This document shows, one piece after another, positions 1 through 8,567 of a DNA stretch of 64,000 nt. Origin of the DNA: Paenibacillus puerhi (GTDB taxonomy: Bacteria; Bacillota; Bacilli; Paenibacillales; NBRC-103111); contig NZ_WUWM01000003.1 in the NCBI RefSeq assembly GCF_009846885.1, positions 186,001 to 250,000 on the forward strand, in the 5' to 3' direction. The translations under genes and the position numbers were made by a program. The notes beneath the pieces are model-generated. The model saw only the letters and a program-made list of their open reading frames with translations. It was not told where the DNA came from and ran no database searches. How positions within the stretch are numbered: position 1 is the first letter of the stretch; every line of letters starts with the position of its first letter.

Positions 1-24
1 CATTAATTTTCGCTTTGCCACCTA

Positions 25-69
25 AAGCAGTCCCCTCTCTTCCTAGTTACAGAAGAGAGGGGACTGCTT
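25..69 (-). terminator. Hairpin after the DUF2264 gene
   Basis: Perfect 18-bp inverted repeat (AAGCAGTCCCCTCTCTTC and its complement) around a 9-nt loop, 22 bases beyond the stop of the minus-strand DUF2264 gene. Only a short T stretch follows on the minus strand, so it may act as a terminator or as a 3'-end stabiliser. Confidence 0.6.
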
Positions 70-90
70 GCTCGCGGAAAAGAAGTCCGC

Positions 91-1245
91 TTAGCGGCTA
101 TAAGCATGGTCTGCCGGCACATTCTCGCCCGACCAAAGCTTGCGCGAGGTCCACGCCTGGGGCTCACCGCTCCAGAACGGATCTTCCGCCGGCAAGCCCA
201 GCGGAAGCAGCCCGGCCGTACATAGATACAGGCTGCCGGTCGAAATATACGACTCGGCCAGCGCGGGCTGGCTCCCGTACAGGCCGATCCGCAGCCATCC
301 GGCGTCATCGAAGTTGCCGGGAGCTTCCATCGTGCGCCGGATCACGGCGGTAAGGGCACAGCGTGCCTGCGCCGGGCTCACCGATGCCGGAAGACTGCCC
401 TGCAAGGCCAGCTGAGCGAGCGGCTGGAACGCCCCGAACCGGTACGTCAGCGACCTGCCGATAGCCGGATACGTGCCGTCAGGCGCGATCAGACGCTCCA
501 GCACCTCCGCATAGCGCTGGGCTCTTTCGCTTACAGACGCTGCCATGCCGTCCCATTCCGGATGCTCGGAACGAACGGCGGACAAGATGTCGAGCAGCAT
601 CGGCTGAATAACAAAGGAATTGTAATAATCCCAGTGAAAATGCGGTCCGTCCGAATAAGCCCCATCGCCCACATACCAGGCTTCGTGCTGCCGGAGCGCA
701 TAATCGATGCGCATATGATCCCAATCCTCCGCTCCCGTCATCCGGAGCGCCGTCTCGGTCATCGCGGAAAACAGCAGCCAGTTGTTGAAGTGGGGCTTAC
801 GCCCGGTCCGTGTTTCCCTTAGCGACCGGACTACGTTCGCCTGGACTCGTGGCTCCAGCTTTTCCCACAGCTCCCGCGGCGCTCTAAGAAGAGCTTGAGC
901 CAGGAATGCCGTATCCACGATCGGCTGCCCTCCCTCGGCAAAGTTCATCCGATCCGGAGAGTCCGGGTCTGTCGCACTGTCCAGTGCTTGTCTAGCCAGC
1001 TCGCGATAGGACTCTACAAGCTCGCGCTCCTCCTCCGGGTGCTGGCTGAGCTCCAGCCATGGGGCCAGTCCGACCAAGGTGCGGCCCAGCGCCTCCAAGT
1101 GACTGTACGGTGATCGGTCCGCTTCCCCGCCAATCTCTACCGGCATCGCCGTCCTAAGCTGCCGCTTCGCGAGATTGGTTAGGACGGGTTCGGCTATGCG
1201 AAGCAGCGTACTCAGCCAATAGCTCCGGTCTTCCTTTTCATTCAT
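91..1245 (-). CDS. DUF2264 domain-containing protein
   Basis: A 384-residue protein recognised as the DUF2264 family from the N-terminal MNEKEDRSYWLSTLLRIAEP block, the HFNNWLLFSAMTETAL segment and the aromatic GDGAYSDGPHFHWDYYNSF motif. No signal peptide is visible, so it is probably cytoplasmic. The family is common in polysaccharide-degrading Firmicutes and Bacteroidetes and is thought to have a helical toroid fold, but I know of no defined reaction. The start has AGGGGGAG seven bases upstream. It lies 21 bases after the PDZ/Lon-like protease gene on the same strand, so the two are probably co-transcribed. A role in sugar or glycan metabolism is inference only. Confidence 0.85.
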   Translation of the reverse strand: MNEKEDRSYWLSTLLRIAEPVLTNLAKRQLRTAMPVEIGGEADRSPYSHLEALGRTLVGLAPWLELSQHPEEERELVESYRELARQALDSATDPDSPDRMNFAEGGQPIVDTAFLAQALLRAPRELWEKLEPRVQANVVRSLRETRTGRKPHFNNWLLFSAMTETALRMTGAEDWDHMRIDYALRQHEAWYVGDGAYSDGPHFHWDYYNSFVIQPMLLDILSAVRSEHPEWDGMAASVSERAQRYAEVLERLIAPDGTYPAIGRSLTYRFGAFQPLAQLALQGSLPASVSPAQARCALTAVIRRTMEAPGNFDDAGWLRIGLYGSQPALAESYISTGSLYLCTAGLLPLGLPAEDPFWSGEPQAWTSRKLWSGENVPADHAYSR

Positions 1246-1266
1246 CTGGTTTCTCCCCCTAGGCTA

Positions 1267-2616
1267 TCATTTGGATGAAGGATGGTTGTTTAGCCATTCC
1301 AGCATGTCGTCAAGCGTACGCACCGGCACGATATTCAGAGCCGGCGCGCCTTTACGCGCGTCCGCTTCCTGACCCGCAGGGACGAAGAACACGTCCGCCC
1401 CCGACTGTTTCACGGAATAAGCCTTCTGCTCGATCCCCCCTATTCGTCCCACGACTCCTGCAGCGTTGATCGTGCCGGTCCCTGCCACCCGGCGGCCGTT
1501 CGTTACGCCCCCGGGCGTCAGTTGGTCGAGAAGGGCAAGCGCCAGTACGGCGCCGTGCGAAGGGCCGCCCTGATAAGCGAGATAGGAGCGGTAAGCGACC
1601 TTGCGCGGCAGATCGGCTTGTACCAAATCCTCCACCTGAATGCCGAAAACCGTTCGCTTCGGGGCATCATCGCTTTCCTTTGTCTTGACCGAGAGCTCCA
1701 GCGGGCTTCCTGCTCGGATCAGCTTCACAGGAGCCTCCGAGCCGGGCCGAACTTCCCGCATCGCTTCTGCCAGCTCTGCCGAAGAAAGCACTTCCTTCCC
1801 CTTCAGCCCGATCAGTCGATCCCCCGGCAGCAGCTGTCCGGCTGCAGGACTGTCTGCCGGGACGCGAACGACCTGGACGCCATCCGGCATGACGCCGCGC
1901 CCGAGACCGAGCTTCTGAAAGGCTACCGCGCTGCCGATCTTATTCGCATCGGTCCGCTGCAGCTGAGCCGCTTGCTGGATGTCGCCGAGGGGCACGCGCG
2001 TATCGCGCTTCTCGATGCGGATATGGGGGAGCAGCGAGGCATAGAGCCAGTCGATCGGAAACGCCGGCCGTTCGATCACCAGAACTCCGTCGATCGCTCC
2101 CCGAGGCTCTCCCCCTTCCACCGTCGCATACCGGTTCATGTTCAAGGTAAATCCCGGGGAGGTGACTTGATAGGCGGTGGGCCAAAATAATAACCATGAG
2201 GCAGCCAGCACTAGGCTGATGACCGCGAGACTTCGCCGTGGCCATCCTGCCCTCCTGCGCTTCTCGGAGAGCAACAGATCCGCCAGCGTCAGCAGGCCGG
2301 ACGTCGCCGCGCATACGGCGATTGCGAACAAGCGGCTTGCGTCGGTAAGCAGTAGGGCAGCCGCTCCGATGCCGGATATGGCGGCCGCCAGCCGGATCCA
2401 TCGCTCCACCCTGCTCCGATCCGCTGCGCGGGTCAGCGCACCGATCGCCCACAGCAATGGCACCGCCGCTACCAGGGAAGCCAGCCATTGAAGCAGATCG
2501 ATCCAGTACAGATCGCCTGCCCGGATCGGATCGGCAACCCAGATGGCTTCCCCCAGGACGGATAGCCCTACCACCAGCAGGTATCCGCTGATATACCATC
2601 TGCTTGATACGTTCAT
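1267..2616 (-). CDS. Multi-spanning PDZ and Lon-like (S16) serine protease
   Basis: 449 residues. The N-terminal ~150 residues hold four to five hydrophobic segments. A PDZ domain follows around residues 240-310 (VVRVPADSPAAGQLLPGDRLIG), then a Lon-type proteolytic domain with the catalytic serine in GGPSHGAVLALAL and the lysine in EQKAYSVKQSG. PDZ plus S16 resembles B. subtilis YlbL and streptococcal SepM, which cleave extracytoplasmic substrates, but those have a single membrane anchor, so the multi-spanning front end is unusual. An upstream-extended frame exists to 2760, but AAAGGGGGCG just before the ATG at 2616 fixes the start there. The substrate is unknown. Confidence 0.8.
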   Translation of the reverse strand: MNVSSRWYISGYLLVVGLSVLGEAIWVADPIRAGDLYWIDLLQWLASLVAAVPLLWAIGALTRAADRSRVERWIRLAAAISGIGAAALLLTDASRLFAIAVCAATSGLLTLADLLLSEKRRRAGWPRRSLAVISLVLAASWLLFWPTAYQVTSPGFTLNMNRYATVEGGEPRGAIDGVLVIERPAFPIDWLYASLLPHIRIEKRDTRVPLGDIQQAAQLQRTDANKIGSAVAFQKLGLGRGVMPDGVQVVRVPADSPAAGQLLPGDRLIGLKGKEVLSSAELAEAMREVRPGSEAPVKLIRAGSPLELSVKTKESDDAPKRTVFGIQVEDLVQADLPRKVAYRSYLAYQGGPSHGAVLALALLDQLTPGGVTNGRRVAGTGTINAAGVVGRIGGIEQKAYSVKQSGADVFFVPAGQEADARKGAPALNIVPVRTLDDMLEWLNNHPSSK

Positions 2617-2812
2617 GGAACGCCCCCTTTGCCTGTCCCTTCGTCTCGTGCTGCACTTATTGTAAAGCTTCCCGGGCAGCGGGAGCAAGCTCAGGTTGAA
2701 GCGACGAGCGTCTCCCTTTTCCCCTTTCCCAAGGAGACATAACCCTCCGCCCCTTTCCATATAAATGATAGGGACAAGGATGAACTTGCTTGGGTAGGGA
2801 GGCGCTGACTAC

Positions 2813-3901
2813 ATGCCGAGCCGCGATCAGCTTGGAGAAGAGGCAGATATCTTCATTAAGGCATGTTACGGAGAATTAAATAAGTCTGTGAGCGAAACCA
2901 AGGACCGGTTATCGGAGGTGCGCCGCGAAATTGAAGAAAGGGGCGTCTACACGCATACCTATGAGGAGCTGGCACACGGTGCGCGGATGGCCTGGAGAAA
3001 CAGCAACCGCTGTATCGGACGCCTTCCCTGGAACACGCTTAAAGCCTTCGACGCCCGCCAAGCCCAAACCGAAGAGGACATGGCAGCTCTGTTATTCGAG
3101 CATCTTCGCGTCGGATATAACCAGGGGAAAATCCGCCCCTGCATCACGATTTTCTCGCCCGCTCATCCGGATGGCCCGATACGTCTGTGGAATCAGCAGT
3201 TGATCCGTTATGCCGGGTACCGGACAGACGATGGCGTCGTGGGCGATCCGGCGTCCGTCGCCTTGACCGAAGCCTGTCTGCGCCTGGGTTGGAGAGGGCA
3301 AGGTACGCCCTATGATATTTTGCCGCTCGTCATCCGCATCGGCGACAAGGCGCCGAGATGGTTCGAGCTGCCCCGGGAGCTGGTCGTCGAGGTGCCGATC
3401 CGCCACCCCGAGCTGGATTGGTTCGAGGAGCTGCGTTTGCGCTGGTATGCCATGCCGTTTATTTGCGACATGCTGCTGGACATCGGGGGAATCTCTTATA
3501 CGGCTGCCCCCTTCAATGCCTGGTATATGGGGACGGAGATCGCCGCCCGCAATCTGGCCGACCCGGGCCGGTACAACGTCCTGCCGCGGCTCGCCAGGCG
3601 AATGGGACTCGACACCTCGACCCATGCGACGCTTTGGAAGGACAGAGCGCTCGTGGAGCTGAATCTCGCTGTGCTCCTCTCCTATCAGGAGGATGGCATC
3701 AGCATGGTGGACCATCATACGGCATCCGATCAATTCAAGCGCTTCGAGCATAATGAAAAGCAACGAAACCGAACCGTGACGGGCGAATGGAGCTGGCTGA
3801 TTCCCCCCGTTTCACCGGCTACGACTCATATGTACCATAAGGATTACGATAATTCCGTGCGCAAGCCGGGCTTCTTCCGTCAACCCTCCGCTCTGCCTTG
3901 A
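2813..3901 (+). CDS. nos: Nitric oxide synthase oxygenase
   Basis: A 362-residue bacterial NO synthase oxygenase domain, which makes NO and citrulline from arginine using borrowed reductase partners. The proximal haem ligand is Cys67 in the signature WRNSNRCIGR. Other family blocks are IRPCITIF, the substrate-pocket region ending GWRGQGTPYDILPLVI, FNAWYMGTEIAARNL, and the pterin-side WSWLIPPVSPATTHMYHKDY near the C terminus. Length matches Bacillus NOS (about 360), with no fused reductase. GGGAGGCG lies eight bases before the ATG. It is divergent from the PDZ protease gene and 84 bases ahead of a LysE-type exporter on the same strand. In Bacillus, NO protects against oxidative stress and antibiotics. 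Confidence 0.97.
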   Translation: MPSRDQLGEEADIFIKACYGELNKSVSETKDRLSEVRREIEERGVYTHTYEELAHGARMAWRNSNRCIGRLPWNTLKAFDARQAQTEEDMAALLFEHLRVGYNQGKIRPCITIFSPAHPDGPIRLWNQQLIRYAGYRTDDGVVGDPASVALTEACLRLGWRGQGTPYDILPLVIRIGDKAPRWFELPRELVVEVPIRHPELDWFEELRLRWYAMPFICDMLLDIGGISYTAAPFNAWYMGTEIAARNLADPGRYNVLPRLARRMGLDTSTHATLWKDRALVELNLAVLLSYQEDGISMVDHHTASDQFKRFEHNEKQRNRTVTGEWSWLIPPVSPATTHMYHKDYDNSVRKPGFFRQPSALP

Positions 3902-3985
3902 CGAACGAGGTCCGAAGCCGGGGAGCAAGCCGGCGACATACGGGCCGATAGACGGCACGCTGCTCTACTTCGGGAGGTTGCCTAG

Positions 3986-4615
3986 ATGCTCAGTACCTTT
4001 CTCACCTATATCGTTCTCGGACTATCCATGTCTGCTCCCATCGGACCGATCAATGCCGCCCAGCTGGACCAGGGACTGCGCTACGGCTTCTGGCATGCCT
4101 GGGCCGTCGGCTTCGGCGGTTTATTTGCCGATATTCTCTATATGGCGCTGGTGTATATGGGGGTTGCGCATGTTATAGAAACCCCGCTCGCACAGCTTGG
4201 GCTTTGGCTGTTCGGCAGCGTGGTCTTGTTCTACATGGGCGCGGAGGCGCTGCTGGCCGCCGGCAAGCCCGTCGAAGCATCCGGCCATGGAGAGAGCAGC
4301 ATACGCCGATCCCTCGCGACCGGCTTCCTCATGTCGGTATCCAGCCCGCTTACCATTCTGTTCTGGCTGGGCATCTTCGGCTCCGTCCTTGCCAAAACCT
4401 TCTCGACCCTGGACACGCAGTCACTGCTGCTGCACAGCGCGGCCATCGTGTTCGGCATTGTGCTGTGGGATGTCGTGATGGCCCTGGCGGCCAGCGTCTT
4501 CCGCAAGCGGTTGTCGGCGAGGGCTATCTTCGTCATTTCGGTCGTATCTGGCAGCTCGCTGATCGCTTATGCCCTTTATTTCTCCCTGACCGCTGCGCGC
4601 GTCATATTCGGGTAG
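3986..4615 (+). CDS. LysE/RhtB family amino-acid exporter
   Basis: A 209-residue integral membrane protein of the LysE translocator family, recognised by the N-terminal SAPIGPINAAQLDQGLRYGF block, the conserved glycine-rich GFGGLFADILYMALVYMG segment and about six hydrophobic helices. LysE-family proteins export amino acids such as lysine, arginine, threonine or homoserine lactone in exchange for protons. The ATG has GGGAGG eight bases upstream. It follows nos on the same strand, so a link to arginine or citrulline balance is tempting, but the substrate cannot be read from sequence. Confidence 0.88.
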   Translation: MLSTFLTYIVLGLSMSAPIGPINAAQLDQGLRYGFWHAWAVGFGGLFADILYMALVYMGVAHVIETPLAQLGLWLFGSVVLFYMGAEALLAAGKPVEASGHGESSIRRSLATGFLMSVSSPLTILFWLGIFGSVLAKTFSTLDTQSLLLHSAAIVFGIVLWDVVMALAASVFRKRLSARAIFVISVVSGSSLIAYALYFSLTAARVIFG

Positions 4616-4709
4616 TCCAAGCGTCAGAGCCTGCTGCAAGCCGAATAAAACTGGCCTGCTCTTCCTCCGATCGTCCGATCGATAGAAATTAGCCGGACGC
4701 ACGGCAATG

Positions 4710-4740
4710 AGCCGTCAGCCGCAACAGCGGCCTGACGGCT
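4710..4740. terminator. Hairpin between convergent genes
   Basis: Inverted repeat with arms AGCCGTCAG(G)CCGC between the LysE gene (plus) and the response-regulator gene (minus). Neither side has a strong T run, so termination efficiency is uncertain. It could serve both directions. Confidence 0.45.
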
Positions 4741-4785
4741 CCTTAGCATCCTGCTAACACTGGATAAGATACCGGAGTTAGAGCT

Positions 4786-5865
4786 CTATCCGGCTTGTAT
4801 CTCCATATAGAACACGGACAAAAATTTGCGCACGTTGATGCGGCACTTGGTCGTCTTCTCCTCTTGTTCGAGCTCCTGCATCCTGACCCGCACCTCTTGA
4901 AAATCAAACAAACGCGGGGCAAAATGCTCGAAGGTGGGATTGCCGTAATCCGATAAACCAAGCGAGGATAGATGCGTAAATGCCTGCAGCACCATCCGCC
5001 GAATCCGCTGCTCCATCGCGCGAACCTCGCGCTGAAGCTCCGCTTGTCCGCAGGCCTGATCCCGAGGCCCTACCGCGCTTTGCCAGGTTTCCGCGTCAAC
5101 CCCACGACCGCCATTCTCTGGGGACGAGCGGGCCTCGTCACCTGCGCTTCCGCTTCCTGTGTGAGCGCCGTTCCAGCTGTTCAGCTTCTGCAGCGTCTGG
5201 GCGTACAGCTCCTTCAGCTGGAGGTCGTACAGCAATTCGCCGCCCCGCTCCTCCTGCCGAAGCCACTGCATGATCATCAATAGATCCGGCGCCCCGGCTT
5301 CGCCGGCGATGCCGAGCTGAAGCATCAGCTGCTTGACCTTCTGCTCCAGCGCATGATGCTCATAGTCGCTATAGCTGTAGCCGCTGCCGCCCGGAGCGTT
5401 TATCTGGCCGTCCGACACCGAGACAGCGCTCTTCGGCTGCTCCAGTCCCCCGTCAAGAAGCTGCAGCGACTTGCGGATCGAATGGAGGGAGGCCGCCAGC
5501 GAGATATGGTTGGCGACGCGCTTCAATACGGACAGTACTTCCAGCCGGTTGATCGGCTTCTGAATAAAGGTGTCGATGCCCTGCTGGTATGCCTCGCCGA
5601 TCATCTCCTTGTTCTCTACCTGGGAGATCATGATATAGCGGCCGGCGAAGCCGCCCGCCTGCAGCTTGCGAATCGTCTGGATGCCGTCCATGCCGGGCAT
5701 CAGAAGATCGATCAGCACGACATCCACCCCGTACAGCTGATCGCAAGAGACGCGTTCGCCGTCGTCCGCCTGGCCGGCCACTTCGCCAAGTCCGCTTTCG
5801 TTAATGATTCGCTCCAGCATGCGCCGTACTACGGCATCGTCTTCAATCAGGAAGAATCGGAGCAT
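4786..5865 (-). CDS. glnL: GlnL-like response regulator with YcbB-type output domain
   Basis: 359 residues. Residues 1-120 form a receiver domain (FFLIEDDAVVRRMLE, phosphoacceptor Asp in VVLIDLLMPGMDGIQT, the conserved lysine in FIQKPINRLEVL). The remainder matches the YcbB-type C-terminal region of B. subtilis GlnL rather than a LuxR or OmpR domain. GlnL with GlnK senses glutamine and activates glutamine transport and glutaminase genes in B. subtilis. Here the gene overlaps the end of the kinase gene by 23 bases and lies downstream of a complete glutamine-type ABC transporter, which supports the same role. A low-complexity linker separates the domains. The symbol is assigned by similarity of architecture. 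Confidence 0.82.
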   Translation of the reverse strand: MLRFFLIEDDAVVRRMLERIINESGLGEVAGQADDGERVSCDQLYGVDVVLIDLLMPGMDGIQTIRKLQAGGFAGRYIMISQVENKEMIGEAYQQGIDTFIQKPINRLEVLSVLKRVANHISLAASLHSIRKSLQLLDGGLEQPKSAVSVSDGQINAPGGSGYSYSDYEHHALEQKVKQLMLQLGIAGEAGAPDLLMIMQWLRQEERGGELLYDLQLKELYAQTLQKLNSWNGAHTGSGSAGDEARSSPENGGRGVDAETWQSAVGPRDQACGQAELQREVRAMEQRIRRMVLQAFTHLSSLGLSDYGNPTFEHFAPRLFDFQEVRVRMQELEQEEKTTKCRINVRKFLSVFYMEIQAG

Positions 5866-7165
5866 GTACGTAACCCTCCTTCTTCAATAATCGATTGGTC
5901 GGCACCTTGACCTCGAAGCATGTTCCGCGCTCGTTCGGCACGATCTCGATCTGGCCCTCCAGGTTGTGAACAATGCCCCGGGCATGAGTTAAACCGATGC
6001 CCGTCGAGGCATTCCCTTCCGTGTCATACTTCGTCGTATACCCGGATTGGAATACCCAGTCCTGCTCTTCCGCAGGAATCCCCGGACCGTCGTCTATTAC
6101 CCGAAATACGAGGTTTCGACCCTCCAGGCGCACCTGCAGCTCCACCCTTCCTCTTGGCCCGCCGGCCTCTACCGCATTGGCCACCAGATTGTTCAGCACG
6201 GACAGCAGCTCGTAGATTTGCGAGGTGACCAGATCGACGTCGCATGATTCGCGAAACTCGATGCGCTTGCCGATCATCTCAGCGTACTTGCGGTTCGTGT
6301 TCATGACAAGCTGGCAGAGCTCGCCGATGGAGATGCGCGCGGCCAATCCTTCCTGGTTCATCAGCTTGGACAGTCCGGCCAATATGCGCTGGGAGTCCTT
6401 CTTTACCTCATGCACATGCTCGGCAACGCGCAGCGCGACAGGGGCATCCGGGTGCTTGCCCTCGCCCAGCCGCCTGTACAGCTGGTAGCTCACTCTCGTA
6501 ATCTCCTCGAGAAGCGCCATCGACTTGCGCAGATAGAAAGCTTCCTCGTACAAATTCGTATTGATCATCCTCAGCCGCTCCAGCTCCTGCTGGCGAAACT
6601 CTCCGACGGCACGGACTTGCCGGATGGAAAAATTATTGAACAGTCCGACGACGAACAAGCTGCGCAGCGACCCGAACAGCAAGAGCAGCGAAAGACTTTG
6701 CCAGGTCGGAGAGATGCTGTCTCCAAGCGCATGCCTCACCAACAGCTCGATAAGATTCGATCCGAAATCGATCGCCGTCCCGATCAATCCCACCCGAAAC
6801 GGATATTCCAAATGGCTGCGCGCGCGGCTCAGATGCAGCAGCAGCGTAAAGCTGAGATAGTAGACGGCTGAGGGCATATGAACATGCAGAGCGTCCCGCA
6901 GCTCGATTCCGTATATCAGCGTATCGAAGCCTGTGCGAAAGCACAGGATGAACGCGCCCGTCAGCAGTCCTGTTGGGATGACTGGCACCGAGCGGAACCA
7001 GAGCAGTCCGAAGAAAAAGGCAGCGATCCCGAGCGAGAAGCGGAAGGAGCCGCCGAACGGATTGACCTTCATTTCACCGAAAAACGCCGTTGCCAACATA
7101 ATGACTCCGATAATAAACAGCCGCTCCCGCACCTTGTCCCTCTTCTCCTGGTATTGAGGCTTCAT
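5843..7165 (-). CDS. glnK: GlnK-like sensor histidine kinase
   Basis: 440 residues. The first ~190 contain about six hydrophobic helices. A coiled linker (FRQQELERLRMINTNLYEEA) leads to a DHp region where the likely phospho-histidine is in HEVKKDSQRILAGL, then an HATPase domain with N-box LNNLVANAVEAG, G1 box DDGPGIP and the GIGLTHARGIV box. This is the architecture of B. subtilis GlnK, the glutamine-responsive partner of GlnL, whose gene overlaps its 3' end. It follows glnP by 64 bases, with hairpins in the gap, so it may be expressed partly from the transporter promoter. Confidence 0.82.
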   Translation of the reverse strand: MKPQYQEKRDKVRERLFIIGVIMLATAFFGEMKVNPFGGSFRFSLGIAAFFFGLLWFRSVPVIPTGLLTGAFILCFRTGFDTLIYGIELRDALHVHMPSAVYYLSFTLLLHLSRARSHLEYPFRVGLIGTAIDFGSNLIELLVRHALGDSISPTWQSLSLLLLFGSLRSLFVVGLFNNFSIRQVRAVGEFRQQELERLRMINTNLYEEAFYLRKSMALLEEITRVSYQLYRRLGEGKHPDAPVALRVAEHVHEVKKDSQRILAGLSKLMNQEGLAARISIGELCQLVMNTNRKYAEMIGKRIEFRESCDVDLVTSQIYELLSVLNNLVANAVEAGGPRGRVELQVRLEGRNLVFRVIDDGPGIPAEEQDWVFQSGYTTKYDTEGNASTGIGLTHARGIVHNLEGQIEIVPNERGTCFEVKVPTNRLLKKEGYVHAPILPD

Positions 7166-7176
7166 AGAAATAAAGG

Positions 7177-7215
7177 AAGATCCCCACTTCTATTTTACTA
7201 GAAGTTGGCGATCTT
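7177..7215 (-). terminator. Intercistronic hairpin between glnP and glnK
   Basis: An outer stem AAGATC/GATCTT encloses an inner stem CTTCTA/TAGAAG. A second small hairpin (CCTGAA/TTCAGG) lies just before it. On the minus strand a short T-rich stretch follows. It could partly terminate or process the transcript so that kinase and regulator are made at lower levels than the transporter. Confidence 0.45.
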
Positions 7216-7229
7216 TAGCTCCTGAAAAT

Positions 7230-7880
7230 TCAGGAAGTCCTCTTCTCCAGCCTGCGCGACAGGACGGACAGCGCATAATTGACGGCAAAGTACATGATGG
7301 CGACGGCGGCGAATATCGGGATGACATAGTTAACATTGCGTCCGTTGATAATCTGGGCATGGTTCATCAGCTCCGGCAGCGCGATGACGACGGCCAGCGA
7401 CGTATCCTTCAACAGAGAGATAAACTGGCTGACGAGCGGCGGCACCATCCGGCGCAGTGCCTGCGGCAGGATGATATGGCCCAGAGTTTGCATGTAGGTG
7501 AGGCCCGACGAGCGGGCCGCTTCGATCTGTCCCTTGTCCACGGACTTCAGCCCGCTTCGCACGATCTCCGAAATCATCGCCGATTCGAAGATGACGAGCG
7601 CCAGAATGGCGGCAAACATTTTTTCCAGTTTGAAGCCGATCTCCGGCAGGGCGAAATAAGTGAAGAAGATGATCAGCAGCAGCGGCAGGTTCCGGACCGT
7701 CTCCACGGCCAGCACGACCAGCCAGGAGATGACGGGAATGTTTGCGAAGCGGATCACGCCCAGCACCACGCCTATGAGGAAGCTGAACACAATCGCGTAG
7801 AAGGCTACCTCCAGCGTCACCCCGAAGCCCTGCAGCAAAAACCTCAAATGATCGGGAGAATACGCGCCAATAAAGTCCAT
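7230..7880 (-). CDS. glnP: Glutamine-type ABC transporter permease
   Basis: 216 residues, a polar amino-acid ABC permease (HisMQ family). The EAA loop that contacts the ATPase is EAARSSGLTYMQTLGHIILPQA. About five transmembrane helices are seen, starting with FGVTLEVAFYAIVFSFLIGVVLG. The ATG is preceded by AAGGGGGGAG. It is the last transporter gene of glnQ-glnH-glnM-glnP, which matches the B. subtilis glnQHMP gene set, and it probably forms a heterodimeric channel with the preceding permease. Uptake of glutamine rather than glutamate is inferred from the GlnKL-like pair downstream. Confidence 0.88.
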   Translation of the reverse strand: MDFIGAYSPDHLRFLLQGFGVTLEVAFYAIVFSFLIGVVLGVIRFANIPVISWLVVLAVETVRNLPLLLIIFFTYFALPEIGFKLEKMFAAILALVIFESAMISEIVRSGLKSVDKGQIEAARSSGLTYMQTLGHIILPQALRRMVPPLVSQFISLLKDTSLAVVIALPELMNHAQIINGRNVNYVIPIFAAVAIMYFAVNYALSVLSRRLEKRTS

Positions 7881-7892
7881 CTGTCTCCCCCC

Positions 7893-8546
7893 TTAACGGT
7901 TAATCTCCAGGCGGCGCTCCAAGTAGCCGACCAGCAGGCTTAGCGGAATCGTAAGCATGAGATAAAACAAACCGACGAAAATATAGACGTCGAAGGTAAT
8001 GAAGGTCTGGGTCGAAACGATATCCCCGAAATACATCAGGTCGAGACCTGCGATAACGCCGAGGATGGAAGAATTTTTAACGAGATTAATGAACTGGTTG
8101 CCGATCGGAGGGATCACAATCTTGATCGCCTGCGGCAAAATGACGTGTACCATCGCCTGGATGTAGGTCAGGCCCGACGAGCGGGCCGCCTCCATCTGTC
8201 CCTTGGGCACCGAGAGGATGCCCGCGCGGACCGTCTCTGCAATAAAGGCCGCCGTATACACGGTCAACCCGAGTGTCCCTGCGGTGAACGGATCAAGCAG
8301 GATACCGAGAACCGGCAGTCCGATGAAAAAGAGGAAGACCACGAGAATTAACGGAATATTGCGGATGAATTCCACGTAAGCCGCTCCGATCGCGTTCAGC
8401 ACCCGATAAGGCGAGATGCGGAACACAGCCAGCACCGTACCGAGCAAAAAGCTGCCGATTAGCGCGAGTACGCTTGCCTTGACCGTGTTGCCGAATCCTT
8501 CCGCATACATCCCCCAATGCTCTGTCAGCACGGTTAGATCAAGCAT
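7893..8546 (-). CDS. glnM: Glutamine-type ABC transporter permease
   Basis: 217 residues, the second HisMQ-type permease of this system. It shares the EAARSSGLTYIQAMVHVILPQAIK loop with the following permease, and starts with a membrane segment (FGNTVKASVLALIGSFLLGTVLAVF). AAGGGAG lies nine bases before the ATG. It is twelve bases from glnP and 21 bases from the binding-protein gene, so the four genes form one transcription unit. The two permeases are clearly paralogous and likely pair as the membrane heterodimer of the importer. Confidence 0.88.
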   Translation of the reverse strand: MLDLTVLTEHWGMYAEGFGNTVKASVLALIGSFLLGTVLAVFRISPYRVLNAIGAAYVEFIRNIPLILVVFLFFIGLPVLGILLDPFTAGTLGLTVYTAAFIAETVRAGILSVPKGQMEAARSSGLTYIQAMVHVILPQAIKIVIPPIGNQFINLVKNSSILGVIAGLDLMYFGDIVSTQTFITFDVYIFVGLFYLMLTIPLSLLVGYLERRLEINR

Positions 8547-8567
8547 GCGCCATAGCTCCCTTCCGCG

